In this document: positions 47,007-58,796 of the stretch, piece by piece
How the letters are laid out: the number at the start of each line of letters is the position of its first letter
How positions within the stretch are numbered: position 1 is the first letter of the stretch
Notes under the pieces: generated by a model
Seen by the model: only the letters and a program-made list of their open reading frames with translations
Told to the model about the DNA's origin: nothing
The model's database searches: none
Program-made: the position numbers and the translations under genes
Assembly (NCBI GenBank): GCA_021234155.1
Contig: JAJEKV010000052.1
Location: 7,115,358-7,179,357, forward strand
Source of the DNA: Isoetes taiwanensis
Lineage: Eukaryota; Streptophyta; Lycopodiopsida; Isoetales; Isoetaceae
Length of the DNA stretch: 64,000 nucleotides
Direction of reading: 5' to 3'

Positions 47007-47782
47007 CCAATATCATAAACACTTTCATCACTATTTCGTTCCATGATTACAAACACAAAGTGAAAATTCATAGCTAGAAAATTGAAAGCTAAGGTTTGCG
47101 CTCACCTCAAGATCCTTCGCCATCTCTCCCAACCACAAATAGAGGATGAGATAAGCTAGATGCCAAGATATGTTCTTCCGAGCTGCTTGGTTGTGAAATG
47201 CCCAAATATCCGACCATGGCCCAAAAAACATGATGTATGCACGCATGTCCGAATGTTTGCCTAAAAATCTTGCAGCATTTGCATGCCAAAACGGACCTTA
47301 AAAACTAAGGAGAAACCATTCCCGAACCTTTTTGGTACAAAATTTTCATTCTTTTCTTGTCTTGCTCTATAGTATAACAAAATGTTTAGAAGCGTTGTGA
47401 ATTAGGACCACATCTATAATACAGCAAAAAGCATTGTGAATAACTAGGACCACAGATTTGGGGATGCATCAATTATAAAAGTGCAAACAATTAAAAAAAT
47501 GGTAAGACCTTTGAGGTGACATCATCAGCCTTGCATCAAATAGAAAAAGATAGTGAGATTCACACATAACCCCCACTAAAACTGCACCAAAGCTATAAGA
47601 TTCCATTTGATTTTGCTTTGGCCCTTTGTACATAGGGCAACTTTGTTTTATAATAGAACATTTGAAGAATCTACAACCTGAACCATATTTTGGAATCAAC
47701 AAGTTGCAGGTATAGACCAGTACTGTAATGGTCAAAATAAGGAGTATAAAGAATTTGAATGAGTAAAATTGAAATCACGTCT
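47007..47782. other. Spacer between L1 and chorismate mutase gene
   Basis: It probably includes the 3' UTR of the minus-strand chorismate mutase gene. No convincing gene; a minus-strand open frame at 47,031-47,246 has no recognised motif. Confidence 0.4.
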
Positions 47783-49144
47783 TTAATCAAGCCTATGGAG
47801 AAGGTATTGAATTTGAACTTGTTTGGTAAGAGGCATAACCCACTCCCTGTATAATCTGCCAACGAGTTTAGGATCAACTTTGTATCTTTTAGGACTATTT
47901 TCATCGTCCTCTATCTCTTGTCCATATGTGCTTGCCTTGTTCTCCACTCTTTTCTCTACCTTTGCTTCTACACTTTCAAATGTGATCAGTCTCATCAGAG
48001 CTTCCCCATCCTGAAGATTTTAGAAAAAAAGAGAAAAAATTCCTTAACTTCCACTTTTCAATCCAAGTCCATGTCAACCTAAATAAACTTCAACCTCTTT
48101 ACCTTGGCGAGAATGCTTGATCTGAATAACTCTGGAGATTCTTGAAATTTTGCCTCTGCCACGAATTTGCCATAGTGTATCCTTTTCGATAACGCCTGTT
48201 ATGTTTTGGCAGTTCCATTTTAAGGAATTTCTTTAATATAAACCATCTTTTCTATGTAAGTGAGAAAATTACCTGCATGCAGAGGACATCACAAACTGCA
48301 GTGGAGCCATAGTTGCTATCATCCCCTTCCTTAACAATGGCAGGGAGCAGATGGTCAAAATACATAGACCAAACTGAAGCATTTATGTTGATTGAATCTG
48401 CAGCCCTGTGAAGAATCTAAAGAGGAAAAAAGGGAGAAAATCATTCAAAAGCTTGAAAAACTCTCCCTTTCCGGGATTACCAAAGAGAATTAGGAGAAAA
48501 TCTAACATTAGAATATGGCAAAGACGGAAGCAAAAGCTTTGGCAAATCATTTGGATAGAATGGATGCTCATCTGGACTGCCATATCTCCCCACCTGCAAA
48601 GAATACATGGGCAAAAAGAACTCAATGCAATTTACCCTAATCCCCTGTTATTCCAATATTTCAAAATCTTCATACCTTAGCATGAAGAGATTCAGTCTCT
48701 TTCAGCATGAACTCTACCAAAGATCCATCAAAACCAGGGATTGGGAACCTGTTCTTGTCATATACTGGAAGATTAAGCGCATATTGCGCTCTTTCTATAG
48801 CGCTAAATATGATGCTATCTTCTTGTCTAATAAGAGAATCTCTGATGCTATCGAGTGTCAATCTGCTCTCTTTCTCTTCACAACGCTCTGTTACACTGCT
48901 AAACAACAAAATCCTACTATAGAAACATCCAAACATAAGAAGGATTATGAAATTTATCGAAAAAATACCTGATAGCTCTTGTACGCAGGCTAGAAGAGGA
49001 TAATCTTGGAAGAAGAACGGAGTTTGGCAGCTGAGGAAACTGCAAATGCTTGTGGGTATGCAGGGGATGAAGAGGCAGATGAGATTGGGGATCAGAAGGT
49101 TGAGAGAGGCCAGAAAACTGCGGCGAGGGTGCTGGCAAGGCCAT
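47783..49144 (-). CDS. Chorismate mutase, plastid-type
   Basis: It converts chorismate to prephenate, the committed step to Phe and Tyr. Six exons by splice reading: 49144-48969, 48895-48676, 48593-48507, 48416-48273, 48195-48103 and 48010-47783, phases consistent, 315 residues. Residues 1 to ~58 are Ser/Pro/Leu-rich without acidic residues, like a chloroplast transit peptide. The mature part has 'LTLDSIRDSLIRQEDSIIFS', 'GFDGSLVEFMLKETESLHAK', 'GRYGSPDEHPFYP', 'RAADSINI', 'STAVCDVLCMQALSKRIHYG' with 'KFVAEAKF', and 'PLTKQVQIQYLLHRLD' at the end. These are characteristic of the all-helical AroQ-beta (yeast/plant) family. The GRYGSPDE segment is typical of the plant/fungal form that can be allosterically controlled by aromatic amino acids; regulation of this copy is inference. 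The start was chosen because its frame splices in phase into exon 2. Confidence 0.95.
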
Positions 49145-51985
49145 GGGAAATTGAAATGCTGCATGTTGTGAGTGGTCATATAACGAACATGGAGGAGGAA
49201 GGGTTGTTGCCGCTGTTACATGGTCATAAAAGTATATTCCAAATTTGCCCTAACACGTGTGAATGCCTTCAGTGCACGATACTTCCCGGCTTAGGTGAAC
49301 ACACGTGGTTCCCTGCTCTATTCTATTCTATTCTATTCTATTCTATATAGTCAACGGCCAATTTATAAGGGTATTCTAGAATTGGTCAAACCCCTTGCTC
49401 CAAAACTAGGCTTCCAAATTCACAGTATCCTTAACGAGATGTTTGCCCGTAAATGTTATGCTCCACTGGATTTTGAATATAAACAAATAATTATTTGCCG
49501 GATTTTGACGGAAAACCCACAATTTTCTTGCCCGCAAATAAAAATTTGAACCAGAAAATAAGAATTCTGACCGGAAATGAGACTAAACCCATGTTTTTCG
49601 ATGCCTGTCTAAAACTAGGTAACTCAGTGTTGGGGGAAACTTTTAGAGCCTATCATAATGTTCCTCTCCAAAGTCGATGTTAAGTATCCAACTGGAAATT
49701 TGTGTGTGTCCCTGCAGAAAAAAATATATGAAAGAATTTGATAGAAAAACTAAACCAAAAGTGCTCAGCTTTTAATTGGAAGAACCTCTTTTAACCCCCC
49801 CAACACCACACACACACAAAAAAAACCCACCACCACCCAATTCTCCAAACATTGGATATAAGGTTGCAAAAATTATATAGATTATCATAGAACACTTAGA
49901 ACAGAAAAATGTGAAATACATCGTGATGGGTGAAAGTAATAGATAAAATCACTCTTTAATGTTCATCAAGAGTTTGGTTCTCTTTCTCTTTGCTTCTGAA
50001 TCTCCGATATGTTTACACATCATAATGGCCAACTTGTGTGTATTGGTGCTCCTAATGTTGTGAGATTTGTGACTGAAATGAGAACCTACTAGACAGTCAA
50101 TATATTTTTTTGTTATTGCAAAAGAGCATATAGTTTTTATTATGAGCTTTCAAAGGGCATTCAGAAGCTTTCCGAGTTCTCTCAATATTTAGCATATATC
50201 TTTAAGCACCAATTGTCCTAAAAAAAAATTCCTTCATTGTAAGATCATTCTGCTGATTCTTTCATGTCATACTTTGGCATCTTTTAGGATTCTTGATCAT
50301 GTGAGCATCCAACCATTCAGATAAAAGGACAGAAAAAGACATGATTGCCTTGTATTGTTTCCTTAATCTGGTCTGGTTATCGTGTATTTGATCTATATAT
50401 CAATATGATCACGGTATTCTCCGAGTATGATAAAAGCAAACAAAAGAACGAAATGATATGACCATAAAGGTTTACATTCCACTTGCTTACAAATTTATGC
50501 TTACAAGTTTGCATCAAAAAGCTTACAAGTTTTATGCTCTCCTCTCAACGATTTCGATGGCACAGAGCGCAGGCTCTAGTAGTCTCCACTACTCCAGCCA
50601 GATAACAAACCAGAGGGCAGCTCCTGCAGCAGAGGTCGGAGCAGATCCTGCAGCAGAGAATAGAATAGAATAGAATAGAATAGAGAGAGGTCAGAGCATA
50701 GCTCCTGCAGCAAAGGTGTTTCATTCGAGAATGAGAGTTGAAAGAATGAGGAGTACTCTCTAGATTGATAAAATGAATTTACCTTTAGTTCAGAGTTCGA
50801 TAGTAGGGCAGCAGGCTCCACTAGTCCAAAAGATATAGTAGGCTCCTTTAAAACTTTAGCAACAGTAGTCCTGATCCAACATCAGGCCACAGATCCGACA
50901 TTTGGCCTCCAAAAGCCACAAACAAGGGGGAAAAATAGTCTTTTTTTTGGTATTTTGACACATTTTTTGTTGTTTCATTGTAAATTTAATGCTAGAGAAA
51001 ATTTGCTACTGGGAACTCAAGCCCCCATTTATGAGAATTTCCTCCGAAACGTAGTTCCGGGTAGCACATGTAGTGAGAACTTGGCTAGGAGTTCCCGGAA
51101 CTCTGGACCCTCGGAAGGGAGTTGGGAACGAGAACCAAGTTTGGAACTTGATTCCCCATAGCTATGAATGGTAGCTTTCTTACTTGATCGTATCAATAAA
51201 TATTGTTCCATGCAAGGCCACTCCTGCAAGCACCATATCAATTTACTGGCTTAACCTGACATCCATCAGGCCTGTCCCAACGGAGTGAGGCAAAAGGGTT
51301 CCGTGGAGGACAGGCGAGGGATTTCAAAAGCCGATTTTTTTTGCTTTGAAATTTGCCAGTCCGTGGTATAATTATCTTGACCTGTTAAAGTTTAGTTTAT
51401 AATGTTGTGGATCACATTGATTCAACGGCCGAGATTGCATCAAACTGATCTTATGGCCAATGTGGTGGTGGGGCGGATCAAAAAGGTCGATCCCACATCT
51501 AAGAATAGCTTGCTCACCAACATTGGGCACCAAAACGAGCAATGTTATAAGCATTATGATAATTGCTCCAAGAGACACACGGGTTGATTGTGCAAAGTTG
51601 TTTTAGGCAGGCTTATCATTTGTTCCTTCACAGGGAGAGGAACATCATGATTTACTTTTCGTGAGTATTTTGAAGGGCATTCTCTAGCTATCAAAATCGT
51701 GGGAGGAATTGGAAGGTCCCAAAGGGTCAAATGTTTGGCATAACAGTCCACATCATTAAATGATACATCAAAACTAATAATAACGAAATATGCTTTATAA
51801 ATACTGCACCTTCTTTTACGCTATTAAAAAGACTTCATTATTATTATTTTCAAAGCAAAGAATCAATGCAAATATACCGTATATATACGACCCATGTGAA
51901 AGGATACGGGTATTGAACAGCTCCGTAAAAGGCGTAAAAAGTAAAAAAGGAAAACCGTTAAAATCTCAAAAGGAGGGTTGTGTTT
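49145..51985. other. Intergenic: promoter side of chorismate mutase and microsatellites
   Basis: It contains a (TATTC)n tract (~49,317-49,346), an A/C-rich patch near 49,800-49,840 and a (GAATA)n tract (50,658-50,688). Around the latter, phrases with TCCTGCAGCAGAG and GGTC(G/A)GAGCA are duplicated. No gene is recognised; ORFs here lack motifs. Confidence 0.5.
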
Positions 51986-51989
51986 GGTA

Positions 51990-52340
51990 GTTTAGCTCTC
52001 GAGCGGACTCGAATTTTAGTTTTGAATATATTTCTGACGCTCCGCTCAGAGTTTCGGCCTCTTCCTCAACGGGCAATCGCCCTGTCGATCCATCCCTATC
52101 TCCGTTTTAATTCGACATCCATCTGCCGGCCTTGGGCCGGCCTTCTTGCCGCAAATTTGAGCCCCATTTGCTACAGATTTTATCCGAAATGTTGCATGCT
52201 TTGGTCCTTCCTTCGAGATTACAGTTTTCATGTTTGTGGGCATCCTATAGACTGCCGGAGTACTTTGCAAGAGTAATTTGAAGTTGGAAGTCCCGTCCTG
52301 AAGGATTTCTTGGTTAATCACCATTTTGGGAATTTAACAG
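51990..52340 (+). other. Candidate 5' UTR exon of the WEB-family gene
   Basis: The stretch ends at a strong donor (TTTAACAG|GTAAGTTC at 52,340/52,341) and the next acceptor (CATGGCAG at 52,803) lies 7 bases before the start codon at 52,811, implying a 5' UTR intron of about 463 bp. The 5' boundary is a guess from composition. Confidence 0.5.
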
Positions 52341-52810
52341 GTAAGTTCGTGTTGGTCACATTTGTTAATTTATTGTGCATGCGTAATTCTTTCCATCTCG
52401 AAAATTATTCCGACAATTTTGTGGTGTTTCTTTTGTCGGAAGCTTAAGAATATTAGTTATTGAGATCTATATTTCTGTATGGTCCATCAGCCATGCCCTA
52501 AACCTTTAGCCCGACCCCCACGAACGGGGAGTTTGGAAAGTAACAAATAACTGCATTACTAAATGTCATATTACCGTGTTTTTCTGCCATTACTTTTGTT
52601 GTTGTACCCGCATCGGCCCATTCTCTTGTATCACCTGAAATGAAGTAGTAAATCAAAGCCACTACTATCATAAATCCTTAGAAGCTAACCTTCTCTTTCG
52701 TATTTGCTGATCCTGTTTGTTAACGTTTTGTATCTATCTATTATTGTGAACTATATCAATAACCTAGATATAAACTGGGCATTCTCTGTGCGTTTCATGG
52801 CAGAATAAAC

Positions 52811-54830
52811 ATGGCAGAGTCTCCCCCTAGGGTTTCTAAGGAGCATAAGCGAGCTGGTTCAGGGGATAGTCCTGTGAGAGCAGGGGAAATTGATACAGCT
52901 GCACCTTTTGAATCTGTAAGGGCTGCTGTAAGTCTATTTGGTGAGAAAGCACGCAAATTTCCAGCAGTTGAGGTCTGTATCAAATATTAGCATCTTCATT
53001 TGTTATCCATCCCAGGTCAAGTCTTAGAATAATCATAGCTTATTTCTTTTTTAGAAACGTGCTACTTTGGATTATGAACTTAAACATGCTCAGCAAGATC
53101 TGAAAACAATGAGGGAGCAGCTAGAAGCCGCTGAAGGGGTTAAGGCTGAAACCTTGCGGGAGTTGGCAGCAGCTAAGCAAGAACTGGAAGAGAAAACAAG
53201 AGAGCTTGAGAAGGTATTAGCATCAAAACCTGTTGGCAATGAAGAAAATAAAGCAGATGAGTTTCCTGTAGAAGAGGTAGAAGCAAAGGGCCTCGCAATA
53301 CAAGAAGAGGTAAAAGTTGTTAAAGCACGTTGTGATGCAGCTACCAAAGACCTAGAACTTGCTAAGGAGGAAATTGGAAGGTTGAGATTGGAATTGAAAA
53401 TGTCCATGGAGGATACTGCCCTAGTTGAAGAACGTGCAAATGTTGGAACAGAAGTAGCTGCAAAACATGTAGAGAAGCTACAGGAGGAACTTTCTAAAGC
53501 CCTTGATTCACATGGTTCAGTTGTAGAAGAAGCACAACATGACGCATCTGTTACAGAAGGCTCTAAAAGCTTTCCTGCTAGCGTAAATGCAATATTAGAA
53601 GCTCTGAAAGAGGATCTAGAGACTCACAGGGAAGTGAAAGCAAAGCTTGTCGTTGAAGTTGGTGAAGCTAACCTCAACCTGGTAAAAGCAAGGGCAGAAC
53701 TTGAAGAGGCACGAGCTTCAGAAGCTAACGCAAAGAAGGCTGCACAGTCTGCAATGCTGGAACTGGAGGATTTATCAGCAAGGCTGAAAGTTCTAACTGA
53801 TGAAAGATCTTCTGGGTCAGTCCTTGCTGAATCACTTCGGTCAGAGATAGCAAATACTAAAATGGAGCTTGAAGCAAGCAAAGAAGCAGAGTTCCATAAT
53901 ACTTCTGCAGATCCTGTATTAAGCGCTGAGTTAGACAAGGTGAGGGCAGAGTTGTTAGCAACCATGGCTGCTGAAGAAAAAGCCAAAGCAACTGTGTCAA
54001 GTCTTACAGCTGCTTTACATAGAGTGACACAAGAAGCTGATGAAGCAAAACTTGTGGCAGAGAAAGCAAAGGAGAGGGCACATAAGGCCAAATCAGAGGC
54101 TGAACAAGCAAAAGCAGCTACGATCACAGCAGAAAGTAAGCTACAAGCAGCATTGAAAGAGCTCGAGGCCGCAAAGGCTGGTCAGGCAATGGCTACATCT
54201 GAACTGAAGTCTTTGAATGAAAGGCCCGCAGATCCCCCTGTATCAGGAGAAGAACATGATGGACCTACAGCTACTGCCTTTGAAGAAGAGTATCATAGCC
54301 TAAGTAAAAAGTTACAAGAAACTGAGGAATTGGCCAACAAAAGGGTTGCAGCAGCATTGGCTCAGGTCGATGCTGCCAAAGCCAGTGAACATGAAATTAT
54401 AACTAAATTGGAGGCCGCGAAGCTGGAAATTGAGGCAAACAAGCTGGCAGTTAAGCAAGCATTGCACAAAGCAGAAACAGCTGAAGCGGCTAAGTCTGCA
54501 GTTGAGATGGAACTTCGGAGGAGGAGAAAGATGGCTGATGCAGCAGCAGTTCGTGGTTTAACAACAGCAGATCACAAGGATGCACCTGAAGCAGGTATGC
54601 AGCATTTAAAGCAGAGCCATCTAGCTGCAACTCCTGAGAGTAAGGATGCCTCAGCTGAATCAATCGCACAACTCCTGCAATTGAAGGTGTCCCCAATGAA
54701 GACCACCACATCAGATGACAAGGGTTCTTCTGAGAAGCCAGAGAAGCAGAATGGTAACAAGAACAAGAAAAGCACACTTATCCCGATGCTTGGATCCTAT
54801 TTGTCAAGAAAAAAATCAAGTCTTTCCTAA
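52811..54830 (+). CDS. WEB-family (PMI2/PMI15-like) coiled-coil protein
   Basis: Two coding exons, 52811-52972 and 53055-54830, join in phase 0 (GAG|GTCTGT donor, TTTTAG acceptor) to give 645 residues. The N-terminal motif 'IDTAAPFESVRAAVSLFGEK' (residues ~28-47) is the hallmark of the WEB/DUF827 family. The rest is almost all long coiled coil (Ala/Glu/Lys heptads, ~60-470), then a low-complexity linker, and a basic tail 'KKSTLIPMLGSYLSRKKSSL' also seen in this family. Members in Arabidopsis (WEB1, PMI2, PMI15) maintain the velocity of chloroplast photorelocation via short actin filaments and act in the cytosol. Other WEB members are uncharacterised, so the specific role is inference. No signal peptide or membrane segment. 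Confidence 0.9.
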
Positions 54831-54839
54831 AAGAATGAG

Positions 54840-55485
54840 TATTATATCTTTTCTACAGAACAAGTTCATGGTGGTATCTTTTTCATACTCCTGGACAAGG
54901 TGAGGGTAAGAAATATGGGAGCTGTTGTCCCTGTCATTATATATAGGTCTGGAATTTAATATGGCCAAATTGCCACTTCATAGTTCAAGAATACATTGAT
55001 GAGAGAACAGCATAGCAGTAGATTGAGAAAAGAAGCTTGCTTCTTGGATTTGTGGTGATGTTAATAACACCAGAATATTACTGTCTATACTTTATTTTCA
55101 TTGTATGTCACCACTGTAAAATGGTAATCGATGTGTTTGACTAATTACAGTCATGTAGGATGTATATTATGCGATGGTCCTAGAGTCTACTTGGATAATC
55201 ACAAAAAAAGTTATATGTTGAGAATATACTCTTAAATATTCCAGGATGCATGTACTTTCTTCAGCCAAAACAAGCAGATACATGAGCCATATGGGATCCA
55301 TTGTCGTTACCATAGTAAATTTTTATATTTCTATATTGATAATAAATATACCATGTGCGCATACAAGACAATAAACAACTGCAGACGTGGGATTTGTCTC
55401 TCATGTTCTCTAATATAGTGTTCGCCTTGAGATTTTATTCTATGTAAATAACATGGATCTGCAAACTGGGAAGACTGAAACAGGA
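54840..55485. other. Convergent 3' flank between WEB-family and DUF538 genes
   Basis: The two genes are transcribed toward each other, so this space holds both 3' UTRs. No other gene is seen. Confidence 0.5.
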
Positions 55486-55493
55486 AACACTCT

Positions 55494-56210
55494 TCACTGT
55501 CCTGGGGCAAAGGCATGGACGGGAAATGTTCTGGTGACACCCATGCTCTTGAACTGGATAGTATTGTTAGAAGGACCGCCAAGGCAGATATCAGAAAGAG
55601 GCACCCAGAGGAAGAGCTCTTTGGCCTTGACTCCAGAAAGCCTCCTAATTTTTCCCTGAGACAGGTAGCCTTCAATCTCAGTACCATAGCTAACCAACCT
55701 TTCAATGAGCTTGAATTCATGCACAACAGTGCGGCGCTGCTTCAAGAAGAAGCGGCCTGTCTGCTCGGAGTACCTCCCCTCTATAACATCTTCCAGGGGA
55801 AGCAGTCCAGCAGGAAGGCCAAATTCTTGGAGCATCAAGATAGCCTGCTTCATGGTGTCTTCATGTCCAGTCCACACTTGGGCCACAACATTTTTCTTTT
55901 CCTCCTCCTCGTCTTCTTCTTCATCTTCTTCCTCCTCTTCTTCCTCCTCTTCCTGATCATCCTCCATCACAATGGCAGGAGCCATATCCTCCTCTTTTGC
56001 TATAAGTTGCTCTATCTTTGCTATGGCACTAAAGGAGGATATGGCTTCCTCTAGTGGAGGAGAGCTCATGGCCATATTGTCCTCCCGCGCCATAGCTTGC
56101 TCTTCCTTTGCTTTGGAACCAAAGGAGGACATGGATATGGCCTCCTTTGGTGCCATAGCATTCTCCTCCTTTGCCTCTGCCATCTCCATTTCAAAAAGTG
56201 CTGGTGCCAT
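55494..56210 (-). CDS. DUF538-domain protein with acidic N-terminal extension
   Basis: Intronless, 238 residues. The C-terminal ~130 residues are a DUF538 domain: 'LQEFGLPAGLLPLEDVIEGR', 'GRFFLKQRRTVVHEFKLIER', 'LVSYGTEIEGYL', 'IRRLSGVKAKELFLWVPLSD' and 'TRTFPVHAF'. DUF538 is a plant family of unsettled biochemical role, related to proteins proposed to act in chlorophyll/lipid binding or stress; I assign no function. Residues 1-85 contain imperfect repeats around 'AKEENAMA / AKEEQAMA / AKEEDMA' and Ser-rich turns, followed by an uninterrupted Glu/Asp run (~86-105) encoded by a TCC/TCT-rich tract. Many DUF538 proteins carry a signal peptide. This one instead has the repetitive acidic leader, which points to an intracellular product. 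Start: first ATG of the frame. Confidence 0.88.
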   Translation of the reverse strand: MAPALFEMEMAEAKEENAMAPKEAISMSSFGSKAKEEQAMAREDNMAMSSPPLEEAISSFSAIAKIEQLIAKEEDMAPAIVMEDDQEEEEEEEEEDEEEDEEEEKKNVVAQVWTGHEDTMKQAILMLQEFGLPAGLLPLEDVIEGRYSEQTGRFFLKQRRTVVHEFKLIERLVSYGTEIEGYLSQGKIRRLSGVKAKELFLWVPLSDICLGGPSNNTIQFKSMGVTRTFPVHAFAPGQ

Positions 56211-56214
56211 CTAT

Positions 56215-57780
56215 ATTACCAGCTCTTGTGTGCTTGCCTCTAGCCACACCTTATTATATATCTGTTTTTGGGGTGGTCCCACCCATCTCCTTTTCATTTT
56301 CATTTCACCTTTGGTTGGTATGCCATGCCTACCTTATTATTGCAAGTGTTCTGGTATATTTATATTTTGAACAGAGTTCCATCAATAAATTGCCAGGTTT
56401 GCATATTGATAGAATTTTATATTGATGGGATTTTATGCCTTCGTTCGGTTTGTGGGCCTCCAAACGCTTCCATTTATTGTTTTTGATCTGTCAAGGCAGT
56501 GTATTTGGCTTTCCAATGAGATGCTTCATGCACGGATTCATTTATTTTTTCCCACTTTCATAAGAGGCCCATAAACGATCAAGGATCGGATAGGATAGCA
56601 CATAAAAAAAGAATGGAAGGAATTGGTGGAAGGATATTATCAAGTACTATGCCACTTCTAGGATTTTAAGAGAAGGTGGCCTTCTACAATGTTGTATCAT
56701 TCCAAATGCTCTATATTATTCTCACACAATCAACTTAAACATGAATGTTGACATTGTTTTGAAGGGCAAATCTAAACCATGTTGCACCCCTTGCAGCCTC
56801 TTCTTTACAATAAAACTTTTGCAAACATATGTTTGCTTTGCTAATATAGCAAATCCTTATTCTTACGTGAAATTAGCACAGTTCGTATTCATTAAGATGT
56901 TGTTCCAATTTTGAAGGCTCTATGTTACTTTGGTGGATTTTAATGAACCTCACAAAATCGACTCAAACATGATTGTTCTAAAGGGCAAATCGAAACCATG
57001 TTACCGTACAAAATTTAATGCCAAACGCGTTTCACCATTTTATACCCAACAAGGTTCAAGCGGCTAAGCGTGTCTACATTCGGATGGTCTTGCAACCTCT
57101 TGTACTACATCTTTGCCAACATATGTTTGCTTTACTAATATGTGAAGCTGGCACATGTTTGCTTTAAATAGCGTTTGGTGAATTAATGGTCTAGAAGCAG
57201 TGTGCTAGTAGGAATTGTCCTTTGTCAGAAAGTGGACTCAAGACTCATTAATAATTAGCATTGAATGAATTAAAGACTACTACGAATTCTTTGTTTCTAT
57301 TGACATGTTCATTTTCATGTCAAGCTTCATAGTCCTGACAATAAGAAGCTTTATAGTTTAACAAACAATATTATTCTGGGGGTTGGATGCCCACTTGTAT
57401 ACAACTTACATTCTTGCACCTACTGAAAATGTGAGGTTGGATGCCCATAACAAGGTTGCGGATTGAACGAGAACGAATCCTCAAGAAGGAACGAATTGAA
57501 CAAGTTGGAAGGAACAATTGCAATTGCCTTGAGAGGCGAGATTATATGCATATTGTCAGTTACAGGTTATTGAAGATGAAAGCTATACACTCCTAAGATG
57601 TCTTGCTTTCTGTGATGATCATGAATCGTTATTTGACATTAGCATTCCATTCCATGCTTTCAATGTGCATGACTTGGCATTATACATTCTTGAGATACTA
57701 GATGTGCGTTTTTAATTGTTGAGCCAGCAACAATCACCATGATCTTCTTTGTATAAACTGATTTTTTTTTATTGTCTAGT
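56215..57780. other. Intergenic, nothing recognised
   Basis: AT-rich. A phrase around ATGTTTGCTTT(G/A)CTAATAT occurs at ~56,830 and ~57,125, with related flanks ('cttgcagcctctt' / 'cttgcaacctctt'), indicating an old local duplication. No gene is called. Confidence 0.5.
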
Positions 57781-57792
57781 ATCATCATTATT

Positions 57793-57850
57793 GCAAAGGT
57801 TTTTCCCTTAAAATCTTTCGAGGCAGGGGTTTTTTAGTCCTAGTAGCAAT
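57793..57850 (+). repeat. Dispersed motif shared with ~5,675-5,735
   Basis: AAGGTTTTTCCCTTAAAATC ... GGCAGGGGTTTTTTAGTCC resembles AAGGTTTTTTTCTTGAAAAC ... GGCAGGGGTTTCTTGATCC at ~5,677. In both places a LINE-family part lies downstream, so it may be a LINE 5' UTR piece or a preferred neighbour. Confidence 0.5.
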
Positions 57851-58076
57851 AGTTGTACTAGCCCATTATGTAGGTAACATGGCACAGTGGTCTCTTTGAA
57901 TGTTAGAAAATATGTTCTATTTCATTATCTTATATCTTTACTATGTAGTTGTATGAATACTCATACGACACGAGCATTTCAGTTGGGCAATCCAAGGAGT
58001 TTTGTATTCAAATTTTTCCTATGCTATTGTTCTACATGTGCTACAGGACCACATGAATATGGTAGGCTCCAAAACG

Positions 58077-58078
<2 letters not shown>

Positions 58079-58140
<62 letters not shown>
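58079..58140. repeat. (CT)n microsatellite
   Basis: About 30 uninterrupted CT units. A second shorter run occurs at 58,300-58,320, on the other side of a SINE-like sequence. Confidence 0.97.
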
Positions 58141-58141
<1 letters not shown>

Positions 58142-58145
<4 letters not shown>

Positions 58146-58300
58146 AGCACATTGAGGTCTCGTGTTCGAACCTCACTAGGATCTTGGCATCCTAGGACCT
58201 TTGGCCCCTGGTATCCTTGTAGGGGGCGGTGCTCCTTGAAGAGGGAGCGTCGTATATCCCAAGAGGGATGCTGGCTTGTGCTACGGCGTAAAAAATACAT
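58142..58300 (+). mobile_element. SINE-like sequence between CT runs
   Basis: GAGGTCTCGTGTTCGAACCTCAC is a T-arm with a consensus B box (GTTCGAACC), followed by a ~110-bp body and a GGCGTAAAAAATAC tail. The A-box half is missing or replaced by the CT run. It is flanked on both sides by CT repeats that could be the target duplication or have arisen at the insertion. Confidence 0.55.
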
Positions 58301-58361
58301 CTCTCTCTCTCTCTCTCTCTGGAGAGGTGGAAAAGCGGTGGTAGAAGATGCATAGGAAATA

Positions 58362-58796
58362 TTGACCGCCAAGTTAGTCTGTTGGAATATAAATACTTTA
58401 AAGAATAGTAAGATATGTACTATAGTAGATATGTTAAAAGACATAGATATAATTTTCTTTTTGGAAACGTGTGAACACGAAAAGAAGGGTCTCCCAGATA
58501 TCTGTGGTTTTAAATTATTACATTCTGTATGGAATAATAAAGGATGGAAGCTAAAAGGTACCGGAGGCATTGCTTGTTATGCTAGAAATGAAATAGCACA
58601 TGCAGTGGAGGTGTTGATACATAAATCATCAGCACAATACATTTGGATTGGATTGCCTGGCAGGAGTGGGACACTATATGTGGCGGGTTGCTATTTCCCA
58701 CCAAGGGAGTCGCCTATTTATAACAAGGGAAATCTGGATAAAGATGACCCATTCTTTCACTTGGAACAGGACCAACCAACACATAACTACCATTGA
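58362..58796 (+). pseudogene. LINE endonuclease, N-terminal half
   Basis: The open frame begins 'LTAKLVCWNINTLKNSKICT' (WNIN motif), then 'IIFFLETCEHEKKG' (catalytic Glu in L-x-E-T), 'GGIACYARNEIAHAV' and 'GTLYVAGCYFPPRESPIYNK'. These are APE-type EN boxes. The frame leaves LINE sequence at about 58,770, where the MITE TIR begins; the last residues are MITE-encoded. Confidence 0.85.

Noticed and set aside
48670-49179. 169-codon continuous minus-strand frame starting at 49,179
   Set aside because: It reads through the first intron of chorismate mutase in another frame. The frame from 49,144 gives a transit-peptide-like N-terminus and joins exon 2 in phase, so that model was kept.
49317-50688. 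(TATTC)n at 49.3 kb and (GAATA)n at 50.66 kb as LINE tails
   Set aside because: The tail unit matches the LINE family, but neither tract has the GTCTCATAGGC-type 3' signature next to it, so they are treated as plain microsatellites.
53090-54127. Ser/Ala-rich minus-strand frames opposite the WEB-family gene
   Set aside because: They are antisense shadows of the Glu/Ala/Lys-rich coiled-coil coding sequence.
58019-58570. 183-codon minus-strand frame with Arg-Glu repeats
   Set aside because: The repeat part is the CT microsatellite read on the other strand, and the rest is antisense to the LINE endonuclease.
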